A stretch of 5,300 nucleotides of DNA. Origin: an uncultured Clostridia bacterium (GTDB taxonomy: Bacteria; Bacillota; Clostridia; Christensenellales; Aristaeellaceae). Each line of letters opens with the position of its first letter. Position 1 is the stretch's first letter. Where the stretch lies: assembly GCA_946409855.1 (NCBI GenBank), contig CAMJXZ010000243.1, forward strand, positions 1-5,300, given 5' to 3'. The notes below the pieces were generated by a model. The model made no database searches. It was not told where the DNA came from and worked only from the letters and a program-made list of their open reading frames with translations. Both the position numbers and the translations under genes were made by a program. This document shows positions 5,253 through 5,300 of the stretch, in pieces.

Positions 5253-5300
5253 CCGTCACGCCTTCGGCGCGACACCTTCCCCAGTGGGGAAGGCTTTTGG
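5247..5300. repeat. Paired-hairpin intergenic repeat, running off the right edge
   Basis: On the plus strand CCTCATCCGTC leads into two adjacent hairpins. The first, 5255-5273, is GTC-A-CGCC / GGCG-C-GAC with a TTC loop and one mismatch. The second, 5275-5293, is CCTTCCCC / GGGGAAGG with an AGT loop, followed by CTTTT. From memory, sequences of this pattern (a CCTCATCCGTC edge, a variable GC hairpin and a CCTTCCCC hairpin) recur many times in intergenic regions of gut Clostridia; I could not check this. Its far end is outside the window, so length and mobility are unknown. Confidence 0.5.
5275..5298 (+). terminator. Terminator-like hairpin within the repeat
   Basis: A perfect 8 bp stem (CCTTCCCC with GGGGAAGG, AGT loop) followed by C and four T residues on the plus strand. 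The T-run is short and no plus-strand gene precedes it here, so it is more likely the repeat's own structure than a dedicated terminator. Confidence 0.25.

Noticed and set aside
5032..5259. A 75-codon minus-strand frame running from the repeat across the leader into aroB
   Set aside because: It begins with GTG inside the repeat, spans the terminator hairpin and ends inside aroB in the wrong frame; no domain or good ribosome binding site supports it.

Overview
The window is almost wholly one operon, read on the minus strand, for the common aromatic (shikimate) pathway. Base composition is GC-rich. The pathway genes are tightly packed, and the right-hand edge carries a paired-hairpin intergenic repeat of a kind I associate with gut Clostridia. 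The best guess is a high-GC anaerobic Firmicute (Oscillospiraceae or Christensenellales type). That placement is inference from style and from memory of the repeat, not from a marker gene.

Layout in transcription order (right to left): an untranslated leader (about 5100-5246) bounded upstream by a repeat (5247-5300); aroB (3-dehydroquinate synthase); aroA (EPSP synthase, GTG start); aroC (chorismate synthase); a short stand-alone AroQ-class chorismate mutase; a fused aroE-aroK gene (shikimate dehydrogenase followed by shikimate kinase); and the 5' part of aroQ (type II 3-dehydroquinate dehydratase), cut by the left edge. Junctions are 4 nt overlap, 23 nt overlap, 23 nt gap, 4 nt overlap and 53 nt overlap, so the genes are very likely co-transcribed and mostly translationally coupled.

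Together the products cover every step from DAHP to chorismate (AroB, AroQ, AroE, AroK, AroA, AroC) and then prephenate through the mutase. Only the first enzyme, DAHP synthase, is absent from the window. Gene order does not follow reaction order.

The points most worth attention are: (1) a strong intrinsic terminator that ends 2 nt before the aroB ribosome binding site, leaving no room for a promoter and pointing to control by read-through or attenuation; (2) short candidate leader ORFs containing Phe and Tyr codons, and two further hairpins, upstream of that terminator; (3) alanine in EPSP synthase at the position of E. coli Gly96, a change linked to glyphosate insensitivity; (4) the AroE-AroK fusion; (5) 53 nt of dual-coding sequence between aroE-aroK and aroQ. 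No wholly unknown system is evident. The coding content is conventional metabolism and the novelty lies in regulation and gene architecture.
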